NCBI GenBank assembly: GCA_913057235.1
Contig: CAJXNI010000014.1
Location: 1 to 64,000, forward strand
Direction of reading: 5' to 3'
Source: an uncultured Bacteroidota bacterium
Lineage (GTDB): Bacteria > Bacteroidota > Bacteroidia > Flavobacteriales > Schleiferiaceae
DNA: 64,000 bases
Shown here: piece after piece, positions 53,219 through 61,569 of the stretch
How the letters are laid out: each line of letters opens with the position of its first letter
How positions within the stretch are numbered: position 1 is the stretch's first letter
Translations under genes and position numbers: made by a program
Notes under the pieces: generated by a model
Databases searched by the model: none
What the model was told of the DNA's origin: nothing
The model's input: only the letters and a program-made list of their open reading frames with translations

Positions 53219-53674
53219 ATCAAAAATTCCAGCGCTGCCCAGCGGGCACTAGCCCGGTTATTAGACACCCAGTTTAGAGTTCTAGGCACCAAAATTACCT
53301 TTGGGCTTGATCCTATCTTGGGTTTAATACCCGGAGCCGGAGATGCCGTTAGTCTATTTTTACAGGCCTATCTTGTTTTTACCTTTTTGCAGAAAGGGGT
53401 AAGCGGAGAGGTAGCGGCTCGCATTACCTTCAATATCTTGGTCGATACGGTTGTGGGTAGCGTACCAATTCTGGGTCAAATTTGGGATTTTTGGTTTAAA
53501 GCCAATCAGCGTAATTTACGGCTGGTAGAAGCTCATTGGCATCAGGGGGCGTACAGTGGAAGTGGCTGGCCTTACTGGCTCTTAATGATTCTACTCTTTG
53601 TGGGAACCCTGTTTTTAGTGGGATATATTGTAGGACTTATTATTCAATTCCTAATATCGCTTTTCAGCGGATAG
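53219..53674 (+). CDS. DUF4112 membrane protein, start codon non-standard
   Basis: Coding similarity to DUF4112 begins well before the first standard start codon (TTG 53318): the frame upstream reads QRALARLLDTQFR, GTKITFGLDPILG, joining GLIPGAGDAVS, the family core. The frame is open back to 53174 but has no ATG, GTG or TTG before 53318. I place the start at ATC 53219, which gives IKNSSAAQRAL. Two membrane segments follow (about 45-70 and 118-146). No function is known. It begins 14 bases after the GPx stop, so coupled translation may help. A sequencing error or a changed start codon are alternatives. Confidence 0.7.
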   Translation: MKNSSAAQRALARLLDTQFRVLGTKITFGLDPILGLIPGAGDAVSLFLQAYLVFTFLQKGVSGEVAARITFNILVDTVVGSVPILGQIWDFWFKANQRNLRLVEAHWHQGAYSGSGWPYWLLMILLFVGTLFLVGYIVGLIIQFLISLFSG

Positions 53675-53693
53675 CAAGAAGTATTAAAACCTT

Positions 53694-53701
53694 TAATTTT
53701 G
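53694..53701 (+). promoter_or_regulatory. -7 element immediately upstream of mtaB
   Basis: TAATTTTG, an exact TAnnTTTG, ends 4 bases before the mtaB ATG (53706). No clear -33 TTTG is seen, so the promoter is tentative; if real, the mRNA is leaderless. Confidence 0.45.
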
Positions 53702-53705
53702 TTCC

Positions 53706-55046
53706 ATGGAAATGAATGGGAAAAAGGTGGCTTTTCACACCTTAGGCTGCAAGCTTAATTTTTCAGAAACATCTACCATAGCGCGTGATTTTACCAGTCA
53801 GGGCTATGAGTCAGTTGATTTTACGCAACCGGCCGATGTGTATGTGATCAATACCTGCTCAGTAACTCAAAATGCAGATAAAGAATGTAAGTACTGGGTT
53901 AAAAAAGCCCAAAAGGCTAATGCTGATGCTTTTGTAATCATAGTGGGCTGCTATGCCCAACTGCAACCTGAGGAAATAGCTAAAATTCAAGGTGTAGATT
54001 TGGTTTTGGGCGCTACGGAAAAGTTTAAAATCACTGATTACCTGCAAGATCTCACCAAGAACGATCATGGCCAAGTACATAGCTGTGAAATAAATGAGGC
54101 GGATTTTTACGTTAGTTCCTATTCAATTGGCGACAGAACACGGGCCTTCCTGAAGGTACAAGACGGCTGTGATTATAAATGCACCTACTGCACTATTCCC
54201 TTGGCCCGTGGCATTTCCCGTAGTGATAGTTTAGAAAATGTAGTTGAAAATGCCCGTAAAATTGTTGAAGAAGGGGCCAAAGAAATTGTGCTTACGGGGG
54301 TGAACATTGGCGATTATGGTAAGGGTGAGTTTGGTAATAAGCGCCACCAGCACACTTTTTTAGAGATGGTGCGGGCCTTAGATGAAATTGAGGGTATAGA
54401 CCGCTTTAGAATATCTTCCATAGAGCCCAACCTGCTCAAAGATGAGACCATAGAATTTGTAGCGCAGTCAAAGCGATTTGTTCCTCATTTTCACATCCCA
54501 CTGCAAAGTGGAAGCAATAAAATGCTGGCGGCAATGAAAAGACGCTACCGCAAAGAGCTTTACGCTGATCGGGTGTCTAAGATTAAAAGCCTAATGCCGC
54601 ATTGTGCCATTGGCGTAGATGTGATTTGCGGCTTTCCAGGTGAAACGGAAGAAGACTTTTTAGATACCTATAACTTCATCAATAATCTTGATGTTAGCTA
54701 TCTGCACGTATTTACGTACAGCCAAAGACCCAATACTGAGGCCGATAAAATGACAAATCAAGTACCCTACGCCACGCGCAAAAAGCGGAGCAAAATGTTG
54801 AGAGTTTTGAGCGCCAAAAAGCGCAGAGCTTTCTATGAGAGCCAAATAGGCCAAACCCGCGAGGTGCTTTTTGAAGGAAATTTTAAAGAAGGTTACATTA
54901 CGGGGTACACAAGCAACTATGTAAAGGTGAAAACACTTTGGAACCCAGATTTAATTAATACCAAGGCGAATGTGAACTTATCCGAAATTGATGAGGATGG
55001 CATGGTGCTATTTGAAACTTCCCAGATGGTACCTATCTTAGCCTAA
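53706..55046 (+). CDS. mtaB: MtaB, tRNA t6A37 methylthiotransferase
   Basis: 446 residues. Domains in order: an UPF0004 domain with cluster-binding C15, C51 and C82; a radical-SAM domain with C155-x3-C159-x2-C162 (GCDYKCTYC); and a TRAM domain (about 375-440). It inserts a methylthio group on t6A37 in tRNAs that read ANN codons. RRYRKELYADR and FTYSQRPNTEA are typical of the MtaB branch. Confidence 0.95.
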   Translation: MEMNGKKVAFHTLGCKLNFSETSTIARDFTSQGYESVDFTQPADVYVINTCSVTQNADKECKYWVKKAQKANADAFVIIVGCYAQLQPEEIAKIQGVDLVLGATEKFKITDYLQDLTKNDHGQVHSCEINEADFYVSSYSIGDRTRAFLKVQDGCDYKCTYCTIPLARGISRSDSLENVVENARKIVEEGAKEIVLTGVNIGDYGKGEFGNKRHQHTFLEMVRALDEIEGIDRFRISSIEPNLLKDETIEFVAQSKRFVPHFHIPLQSGSNKMLAAMKRRYRKELYADRVSKIKSLMPHCAIGVDVICGFPGETEEDFLDTYNFINNLDVSYLHVFTYSQRPNTEADKMTNQVPYATRKKRSKMLRVLSAKKRRAFYESQIGQTREVLFEGNFKEGYITGYTSNYVKVKTLWNPDLINTKANVNLSEIDEDGMVLFETSQMVPILA

Positions 55047-55048
55047 TT

Positions 55049-55354
55049 ATGTTCGCTACAGTAACACATTACCGCCTGAATCCAATTTTTGAGCAAGACT
55101 TCTTGCGTGAATGGAATAAACAGGTACTGCACTTAAAAACGCAAAAGTTTTTATCCTCCAGTGTGCTCCACCGCGAGTCAAAAATTTCTTACGTTTCTTA
55201 CACGCGCTGGCTTTCAAAGGAGCTTTTTGATCAAAACCTGAATGAGCCTGATGAATTGGTCTACAAAAGCCAGCTAAAAATTGAAAATTGCTGTAACTCT
55301 ATAAGTATACCTTACCGCCTTTATACCTTAAAAGAGGTTACCATTAATGACTGA
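55049..55354 (+). CDS. Uncharacterised 101-aa protein
   Basis: A short cytoplasmic protein of mixed alpha/beta character (FATVTHYRLNPIFEQDFLREWNKQ, then a strand SSSVLHRESKISYVSYTRW). The pattern of a beta-alpha-beta with an aromatic strand resembles small ferredoxin-like ABM-type monooxygenase folds, but I see no defining residue, so this is only a guess. It sits 2 bases after mtaB and overlaps the IMPase gene by 8 bases, so it is a real operon gene. Confidence 0.7.
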   Translation: MFATVTHYRLNPIFEQDFLREWNKQVLHLKTQKFLSSSVLHRESKISYVSYTRWLSKELFDQNLNEPDELVYKSQLKIENCCNSISIPYRLYTLKEVTIND

Positions 55355-56144
55355 TACTTACAACCAGTACCTGGTACAACTGGAAATACTCTGTAAGGAA
55401 GTAGGCCAGTTTATTAAGGAGCATCAAACTAAAGTTTCTGCAGAAGATATAGAATCTAAAAGCCTTAATAGCCTTGTAAGTTATGTTGATAAAACGGCCG
55501 AGGAAAAGCTGGTGAAGGGTTTAAGCAATATTTTACCAGAGGCCGGCTTTATCACCGAAGAGGGTACTACAAATAAGAAAAGTGAATCTTGTAACTGGAT
55601 CATTGATCCGCTGGACGGCACCACAAATTACCTGCATGGATTACCTATCTATGCCATAAGCGTAGCCTTGCAATGTGAGGGTAAATTGAGGCTGGGTGTG
55701 GTTTATGAGTTAGGGCAACAAGAAATGTTTTCGGCTGTAGCCCAGCAAGGAGCCAAATTAAATGGTAGGCCTATAAAGGTAAGTTCAGAGTCAAAAATGC
55801 AAAATGCTTTATTTGCCACGGGTTTCCCATACCATGATTTTGGTCGCATGGATTCCTTTAATCAGTTGCTGACGTTTTTCTACCAAAATAGCCGAGGCCT
55901 GCGCAGATTGGGTTCAGCCGCTACAGATTTAGCTTACGTGGCTTGTGGCCGTTTTAGCGGATTTTTTGAATACGGACTTAGCCCTTGGGATGTGGCCGCT
56001 GGAGCTTTGCTGGTACAGGAAGCAGGGGGTGTGGTAAGCGATTTTAAAGGCGGTGATAACTATTTATTTGGTAATGATATTTGTGCAGCTTCCCAAAACA
56101 TATACCAGCCCTTTAGTGCGGTTATCAAAGAAAAAATGACCTGA
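55347..56144 (+). CDS. suhB: Inositol monophosphatase-family phosphatase
   Basis: 265 residues. The metal-binding motif is WIIDPLDGTTNYLHG (about 85-99), the first Glu pair is ITEEGT, and the C-terminal motif is WDVAAGALLVQEAGG (about 216-230). Mg2+-dependent hydrolysis of inositol phosphate or a related sugar/nucleotide phosphate in the cytoplasm. Substrate unknown. The gene ends the mtaB run. Confidence 0.92.
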   Translation: MTDTYNQYLVQLEILCKEVGQFIKEHQTKVSAEDIESKSLNSLVSYVDKTAEEKLVKGLSNILPEAGFITEEGTTNKKSESCNWIIDPLDGTTNYLHGLPIYAISVALQCEGKLRLGVVYELGQQEMFSAVAQQGAKLNGRPIKVSSESKMQNALFATGFPYHDFGRMDSFNQLLTFFYQNSRGLRRLGSAATDLAYVACGRFSGFFEYGLSPWDVAAGALLVQEAGGVVSDFKGGDNYLFGNDICAASQNIYQPFSAVIKEKMT

Positions 56145-56152
56145 CAAAAATT

Positions 56153-56647
56153 CTAAGCAATGGGGAGCCATTGTTTGTGCCAGCTTTTAAGGAGGGGTAC
56201 TTCCCACTCACTTTGCAACTGGCCTTTTGTTTCTATCAAATTATTAAACACGGTGGTTTCCTCATAAATTTCGCCACTGCTTATGGCCGCCCTAAAATTC
56301 ACCATGTGCATGGTGGCCACCAGGTGATTATCATCGCGATAAGCAATTTGGGTGCGGTCCATTAAGGAAACGCCCAACTCTTTCTCTAAATCTTGAACCA
56401 AATGGGTAAGCTTATCTATACTGCAGCCGGTAGCCTGATAACTGGCTTCATCAAGGGCTACTATCAAAAAGCGATCGTAGATGATACTAAATGATGCCTT
56501 GAGCGGTTTGCCATGCGCTTTCCATGCTTCTAGAAAATTCATGAGCCGGGCACTCAGCCTTTCTACTTTTTCATAGATTAAAAAATCAGTACTTTGAAAA
56601 ACCCAAACGCGGGCATTAGGAGGCATTTCATCAAAAGCAATGTACAT
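56153..56647 (-). CDS. Conserved Bacteroidota 164-aa protein, not an ABC ATPase
   Basis: 164 residues with no membrane helix. It belongs to a conserved group often mislabelled ABC transporter ATPase, but it has no Walker A or B and no LSGGQ. The opening (RVWVFQSTDFL) and LDEASYQATGCSIDKL stretch are the family's shared features. Its role is unknown. A TATTTTTG (minus strand, 56668-56675, exact -7) lies 20 bases from the ATG. Confidence 0.7.
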   Translation of the reverse strand: MYIAFDEMPPNARVWVFQSTDFLIYEKVERLSARLMNFLEAWKAHGKPLKASFSIIYDRFLIVALDEASYQATGCSIDKLTHLVQDLEKELGVSLMDRTQIAYRDDNHLVATMHMVNFRAAISSGEIYEETTVFNNLIETKGQLQSEWEVPLLKSWHKQWLPIA

Positions 56648-56699
56648 GGGTCTTGAATTTCTAAAGGCAAAAATAGCTTAAAGACTTAAGCTTAAAAAG

Positions 56700-57341
56700 T
56701 TAAGGGTTCAGTTGTTTTTCTAGGCTTCGCACTTCTTCAGGACTCAAGTAAAAGTCTTCAATCTTTTCCAGGTACCATTCCGGAAAGGTACCATCTCTTC
56801 TGATAAAGGTTTTTGTAGCGATAATGTGTTTAGCAAAACCCGCCTTTATGGCCTAGAGGTCAGCGGCCTTTTCTACTGCGGCCGTATATTCTTCGAATAT
56901 AGAATACTTAATGCCTAGCCAAATCATTTCCAGACCCGAGCGCTGGCGGTAATCCATAAGATGGCCCATTTCATGAGCTATCCAGCCTTGCAAAACGGTA
57001 TCTGGTATTTGGTGAATAAACAAAGTATCAGCACCTGCTACAAAAAGTGGACGTACTTTAATGATATAGCTGCGGTTTTTTTTACTGCGCCAAAGCGTGC
57101 TTATTTGTGGCTGGGCTTGCATAAAGGAGCCATCAAAGTTCTCGTCAAACCATATGAGTAGCTCATGTTTGTGCAGCTTGGGATAGGCCGGATAAACTTT
57201 GGCAACGGCTCTTTTCAGAGCTTTAGGGTATTGTAAGGAGTCCGTTAAAACCATGCCTTCTTGCGTAGAGCGAGGTGCACTTTGGCAACTCATCAAAAGC
57301 AAAAAGGGAAAAACTGCTACTGCTATTTTTGGGACTAGTAT
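56700..57341 (-). pseudogene. Metallopeptidase-like lipoprotein gene with amber stop and lost start
   Basis: The frame carries a lipoprotein signal (KIAVAVFPFLLLMSC, lipobox MSC), then about 100 residues leading to AHEMGHLMDYR (a HExxH-type site) and EKAADL, where TAG (56853-56855, codon after L) interrupts. The same frame resumes as AIKAGFAKHIIATK and runs to TAA 56700. The only ATG at 57293 is after the signal core; the signal begins with ATA (57339-57341). The next standard start is TTG 57302. Two defects in one gene point to recent decay. It lies 12 bases downstream of the CCG protein stop (57353-57355). Confidence 0.75.
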
Positions 57342-57352
57342 TTTTAGAATAT

Positions 57353-58144
57353 CTATAAATCTTCAGCTTGTACAATTAACTCTGCAATATCTAAAACGGG
57401 CAATTGGCCTTCTCGTTCACTGCTTTTTACGCCATCGCTCATCATCGTATTGCAAAAGGGACATGCTGCCGCTACGTAGTCAGGTTTGGTTTCTAAAGCC
57501 TCTTGGGTACGTTCAATGTTTACGTCCTTATTTCCTTTTTCAGGCTCCTTAAACATTTGTGCGCCTCCGGCCCCGCAGCAAAGTCCATTGCTTTTGCACC
57601 TGCGCATTTCTACCAATTCTGCATCTAGCCTTTGAATTACTTCGCGGGGTGCCTCGTATATACCGTTGGCCCTCCCCAGGTAGCAGGGGTCATGGTAGGT
57701 AATCCGCTTACCTTTATAGGTGCCGCCTTCCACGGTAAGTTTCCCTTCTTTAAGCAAGTTATTGATGAACTTTGTGTGGTGTACTACTTCGTAATTGCCT
57801 CCTAACTCTGGGTATTCATTAGCCAGAGTGTTGAAGCAATGGGGGCAAGTGGTTACAATTTTTTTGATCTCATAACCATTTAGAACCTCAATATTTTGCA
57901 TGGCCTGCATCATAAAAACAAATTCATTGCCCGCTCTTTTGGCAGGGTCACCGGTACAGGATTCTTCCGTACCTAGCACGGCAAAGCTAATGTTGGCCTT
58001 GTTTAATATTTTTACGAAGGCCTTGGTTATTTTTTTGGCTCTATCGTCAAAACTGCCTGCGCAGCCCACCCAAAACAAAACTTCGGGAAACTTACCTTCT
58101 GCGTTCATTTCGGCCATGGTAGGCACTTTAATTGGTTCTGCCAT
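57353..58144 (-). CDS. CCG-domain Fe-S protein (HdrB/GlpC-like)
   Basis: 263 residues, cytoplasmic. Two cysteine-rich CCG domains: the first has GCAGSFDDR, ESCTGDPAKRAG (Cys-Thr instead of Cys-Cys) and TTCPHCFNTL; the second has HDPCYLGR, NGLCCGAGGAQMF and ACPFCNTMM. Such domains bind non-cubane or 4Fe-4S clusters in HdrB, GlpC and LldE. It pairs with the membrane 4Fe-4S protein at 59187-60506, two genes upstream on the same strand. It probably moves electrons to or from quinone; donor unknown. Confidence 0.85.
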   Translation of the reverse strand: MAEPIKVPTMAEMNAEGKFPEVLFWVGCAGSFDDRAKKITKAFVKILNKANISFAVLGTEESCTGDPAKRAGNEFVFMMQAMQNIEVLNGYEIKKIVTTCPHCFNTLANEYPELGGNYEVVHHTKFINNLLKEGKLTVEGGTYKGKRITYHDPCYLGRANGIYEAPREVIQRLDAELVEMRRCKSNGLCCGAGGAQMFKEPEKGNKDVNIERTQEALETKPDYVAAACPFCNTMMSDGVKSSEREGQLPVLDIAELIVQAEDL

Positions 58145-58758
58145 TAGTCTATTAATTCAAAAATTTCGTTTTCTATACTTTTAAAACCCACTAAGCCGTT
58201 AGCGCTGTTAATGTAAAGGGCTTGCAGGGAAACGCTATCTCGGGGTGTAAAGAAGCAATTTAAAAAAGTACGGTCAATTATTTTCAAAGTATCTGTAAAA
58301 TTGCAACGCTTACTTTCACACTCTAAGCTATCTATAAAACTAAGATTTAGCTGCAGGGTTTCCACAAATTCTTCTTCAAATTCCAAGCGGTAAGCATCGG
58401 TACCCAACCGGGAATTATTAGGCGCATAGGAGGCTTCTAAATTAAAGCTAAACCTGAAATAAGGGGTATCTGAGCCAATGGTCAAATTTTGCCGTTCAAG
58501 CAATAAATAGTCGTAATCACTAAAAGAGCCCGCATTTGGAATATTTTCAGTTTGCTTCTCCCAGAAATTGCTTTGGCTGATTCTACGCAGGGTAAGGGTG
58601 TCGCCATTATTACTTACAAAGCGCTTACCTTGTTCGTAATTTGGCTTTAGCTCCTGTATTGCTCCTCCCAAAGGAATTCGTAAAAAGGTTTCTTCTGCGC
58701 AGGCTATACAGCCAAGCAAGAGACTAAGCATGGCAAAAAAGCGAATGGCCTTTCTCAC
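58144..58758 (-). CDS. Lipoprotein of unknown function
   Basis: 204 residues, GTG start at 58758, chosen because it keeps a basic n-region (RKAIRFF) before the hydrophobic core; the ATG at 58731 would drop it. The lipobox is IAC (about residue 20), followed by AEET. The rest is beta-rich with paired Cys (LECESKRCNFTD, about 140-152). Overlaps its neighbours by 4 bases and 1 base, so it is fully embedded in the Fe-S operon. No family recognised. Confidence 0.7.
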   Translation of the reverse strand: MRKAIRFFAMLSLLLGCIACAEETFLRIPLGGAIQELKPNYEQGKRFVSNNGDTLTLRRISQSNFWEKQTENIPNAGSFSDYDYLLLERQNLTIGSDTPYFRFSFNLEASYAPNNSRLGTDAYRLEFEEEFVETLQLNLSFIDSLECESKRCNFTDTLKIIDRTFLNCFFTPRDSVSLQALYINSANGLVGFKSIENEIFELID

Positions 58759-59183
58759 TTTTTAAATACTTGAATGGTCACTTTTTCGTCTACGAGTTCT
58801 GTGAATTTTCCTTTGTAGCGCGTTGCTCTTACCAAATGGTTATCAATCCAATGATAATTGCCACCTCTGGGCTTGCCCATAACCATGCCGTGAAATTTAA
58901 AACCCTTTTCATGCAGCCACTGCTCGGTAATGGCACGGTGTTCTTCCAGGCGCGAAGTAAAAAATGTAATGATATGGCCTTGGTCATACCAGCGATTCAA
59001 GGTCTCTAAAGCATCGGGGTAATGTTTAGCGGTGGCCATGCGCTCTGGCTCCTCATTGGGAATATCGTCACAAATGGTGCCGTCAATATCTATTAAATAA
59101 TTTTTGACCTCATCTGGTAGTTGTGGACTAATCGTTTTCCCATCGGCATAAGCCTTATGCAGTAATTTGTCTTGCTTAGGCAT
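58755..59183 (-). CDS. HAD-superfamily phosphatase-like protein
   Basis: 142 residues. The HAD nucleophile loop is YLIDIDGTICDDIPNEE (about 29-45), motif II is ITFFTSRLEEHRAITEQW (Ser/Thr), and the last motif is HWIDNHL-like. Often mislabelled phosphoheptose isomerase in this phylum. Substrate unknown; cytoplasmic. Overlaps the lipoprotein gene by 4 bases and lies 3 bases after the membrane Fe-S gene. Confidence 0.85.
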   Translation of the reverse strand: MPKQDKLLHKAYADGKTISPQLPDEVKNYLIDIDGTICDDIPNEEPERMATAKHYPDALETLNRWYDQGHIITFFTSRLEEHRAITEQWLHEKGFKFHGMVMGKPRGGNYHWIDNHLVRATRYKGKFTELVDEKVTIQVFKK

Positions 59184-59186
59184 AGG

Positions 59187-60506
59187 CTACTCGTTTATCC
59201 AATTGGCTCTATCTGCCTGAGCGTAGGCCCAGGGAGCGGCATTGTTTTCAATGTTAGTCATCATGGTATTTATTTGGCTGCTGGCCGATGATTCTTCCAT
59301 GACCAAATACCTGCGCATGTCTACAATGATGCCCATGGGGTCAATATTTACCGGACAGGCTTCTGTACAGGCATTGCAGGTGGTACAGGCCCAAAGCTCC
59401 TCGCGGGTAATGTAGTCATCCAGTAAAGATTTACCGTCATCCTTAAACTCACCACCATTCGCGTCTATGTTTTGGCCCACTTCCTCGAGACGGTCGCGCG
59501 TGTCCATCATGATTTTGCGCGGACTTAACTTTTTACCGGTGATGTTGGCAGGGCAACTGGCGGTGCAACGTCCGCATTCTGTGCAAGAGTAGGCGTTCAT
59601 TAGTTGCACCCAGTTTAAATCAGTTACATCTTTGGCGCCAAAACGATCGGGTTCTTCAGTTTCCTCTCCTCCGGCATCTGCGGCAAATGGATCTGCATTG
59701 GGGTCCATCATCATTTCTACCTCCTTTTTAACCGCTGGGTTATTTGAAAATTGTCCTTTAGGCTCCAATTTTGAATACCAAACATTGGGGAAGGCCATGA
59801 TGATATGAAAGTGCTTGGAAAATGGCAGGTAGTTTAAGAACAGCAGGATACCAATGATGTGAAACCACCAGGCGGCCCGTTCAATTACATGCAGCGTTTC
59901 TTGTGAGAAGCCACTGAAAATAGGTGCCAACAACCCACTAATTACCCAGCCATTGTGATTCATAGAATCCATATTGGCTTCTGCCGCCCCTAGCGTAAGT
60001 AGGGCCAGCATGAGAACCAGCTCAATAATTAAAATGTAGTTACCATCTTTTTTGGGCCAGCCTTTTAAGTCTTTAAAGCGGTCTACTACGTTTACGTTTC
60101 TGCGCCACAGAAAGACTACACAGGCCACAATTACCAATACGGCTAGAATTTCAAAGAAGTGAATGGCCGCATCGTATACCGGACCCAAGGGTTCTGCAAA
60201 AATGCGGTGAGTACCCAAAATACCGTCTATTAAAATTTCGGCTACCTCTATATTTATCAAAATAAAGCCGGCATAAATTAAAACGTGAAAGAAGCCAGCC
60301 ACGTACCTGCGTTTCACCATTTTGGTTTGCCCCATGGCTACCCGCGCCATGATTCCCCAGCGCTCAGAGGAACGATCATTACGTTGAATATCCTTACCCA
60401 GTTTTATGTTGCGCCAAATCTTTTTAAAACTCCTGCTAAAGAAATGAATGGCCACTCCTAGGGCCACCATAAACACGATATTTTGCCAGCCAAAATGTAT
60501 CTCCAT
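59187..60506 (-). CDS. Membrane 4Fe-4S dicluster oxidoreductase subunit
   Basis: 439 residues. About six N-terminal helices (1-240), with His in GFFHVLIY and WWFHIIG that could ligate heme b, as in NarI-like subunits. The C-terminal domain has two ferredoxin-type sets: CTECGRCTASCPANITGK and CTTCNACTEACPVNIDP. Such proteins partner with CCG proteins (here 57353-58144) as quinone-linked Fe-S oxidoreductases. No flavin or catalytic subunit is visible next to it, so the redox partner is unknown. Confidence 0.87.
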   Translation of the reverse strand: MEIHFGWQNIVFMVALGVAIHFFSRSFKKIWRNIKLGKDIQRNDRSSERWGIMARVAMGQTKMVKRRYVAGFFHVLIYAGFILINIEVAEILIDGILGTHRIFAEPLGPVYDAAIHFFEILAVLVIVACVVFLWRRNVNVVDRFKDLKGWPKKDGNYILIIELVLMLALLTLGAAEANMDSMNHNGWVISGLLAPIFSGFSQETLHVIERAAWWFHIIGILLFLNYLPFSKHFHIIMAFPNVWYSKLEPKGQFSNNPAVKKEVEMMMDPNADPFAADAGGEETEEPDRFGAKDVTDLNWVQLMNAYSCTECGRCTASCPANITGKKLSPRKIMMDTRDRLEEVGQNIDANGGEFKDDGKSLLDDYITREELWACTTCNACTEACPVNIDPMGIIVDMRRYLVMEESSASSQINTMMTNIENNAAPWAYAQADRANWINE

Positions 60507-60520
60507 AATCTTGTTTTACC

Positions 60521-61534
60521 TTATCGGGTTTTACTTTTTTCAGCCTCCATTTTACGTATCTCTTCTTCGGTGTATTCTTTAGAATTACCAAATACCGAAA
60601 AATTGAGGTAGCGCTGTGGATTGTATTTTAAGTCTAGTAGCAAAAGGTTGAGTTGTTCTGTAGACCGGGCCAGATTCTCATACACCTCTTTGTCATTTAC
60701 CAGAGCTCCCATGGTGCCTTCACTATTATTAATTTTTTGCACCACTGCTTGTGTTTCTTGCAAGGTTTGCTCAAGAGTGGTAAAGGTGCGTTTAAGTTCT
60801 ACTTCAGAAAGAGAATCACTTATAGCACCAAAGTTTTTGATGATTTTATCAAACTCAGCCTCGTTTTCTTTAAAAGTTGAAGTCACAGATGAGAGGTTTT
60901 CCAGTGTAGTAATCAGGCCATCTTGACTTTTACTAAGGGTGGTATCAAAAACTTGAACCGAGTGCTCTAAAGTGGCAAAGCTTCTGCGAATACTTTGAAA
61001 GGTGCGCGTGAAGTTTTGTTTATTGTCACTGTTTAAAAAGCCACTGGCCAATACCATAACCGTATCAATTGAGCCAATCAGCTTTTCAGCCTTCTCTTTG
61101 AGCGGAGCCACCTGCCGGTTCACTTCTTCAGTAATACTCAATTCAATATCACCATACAGGGTGTCACCAGAAACCGCATATTCAACCGAACGGCCTAGGT
61201 CTAAACTAATGGCTTTCTCGCCCATGAGGTTTGAGCTGTAAATGCGGGCCTTGGTGTCATGCGGAATGTTAAAATCATTATTAATAGACATTTTTACGTA
61301 CAAACGACCCGACTGATCTGGCATGAAGGCAATATCGGCCACTTGGCCCACCTTAAAACCATTAATGGTTACCGGGCGTGAAGGTCCCAAACCATCTACC
61401 TGGTTGTAGACCGCATAAAAATAGCGGCTGCTATCAAATAGATTACTGCCCTTTAAAAAACTGAACCCCCAGTAGAGGGCGGCTACAGTAAGTACAGCTA
61501 TGAGACCTACCTTTAACTCCCTAGAAATTTTCAA
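60521..61534 (-). CDS. MlaD-family MCE-domain protein
   Basis: 337 residues. TTG start (61534) keeps the conserved KISRELKVGLIAVLTVAALYWG anchor helix. The MCE domain (about 35-115) has QVDGLGPSRPVTINGFKVGQV, followed by a long helical, coiled-coil-rich tail. MCE proteins bind and move phospholipids between the membranes. It is 14 bases upstream of the Fe-S gene and follows the amidase gene. Confidence 0.9.
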   Translation of the reverse strand: MKISRELKVGLIAVLTVAALYWGFSFLKGSNLFDSSRYFYAVYNQVDGLGPSRPVTINGFKVGQVADIAFMPDQSGRLYVKMSINNDFNIPHDTKARIYSSNLMGEKAISLDLGRSVEYAVSGDTLYGDIELSITEEVNRQVAPLKEKAEKLIGSIDTVMVLASGFLNSDNKQNFTRTFQSIRRSFATLEHSVQVFDTTLSKSQDGLITTLENLSSVTSTFKENEAEFDKIIKNFGAISDSLSEVELKRTFTTLEQTLQETQAVVQKINNSEGTMGALVNDKEVYENLARSTEQLNLLLLDLKYNPQRYLNFSVFGNSKEYTEEEIRKMEAEKSKTR

Positions 61535-61569
61535 GAAAAAGCTGTTTTAAATAGCAAAGATTAAAAATA

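Noticed and set aside
56153-56647. ABC transporter ATPase, the usual label for this family
   Set aside because: No Walker A, Walker B or signature motif is present in the 164 residues.
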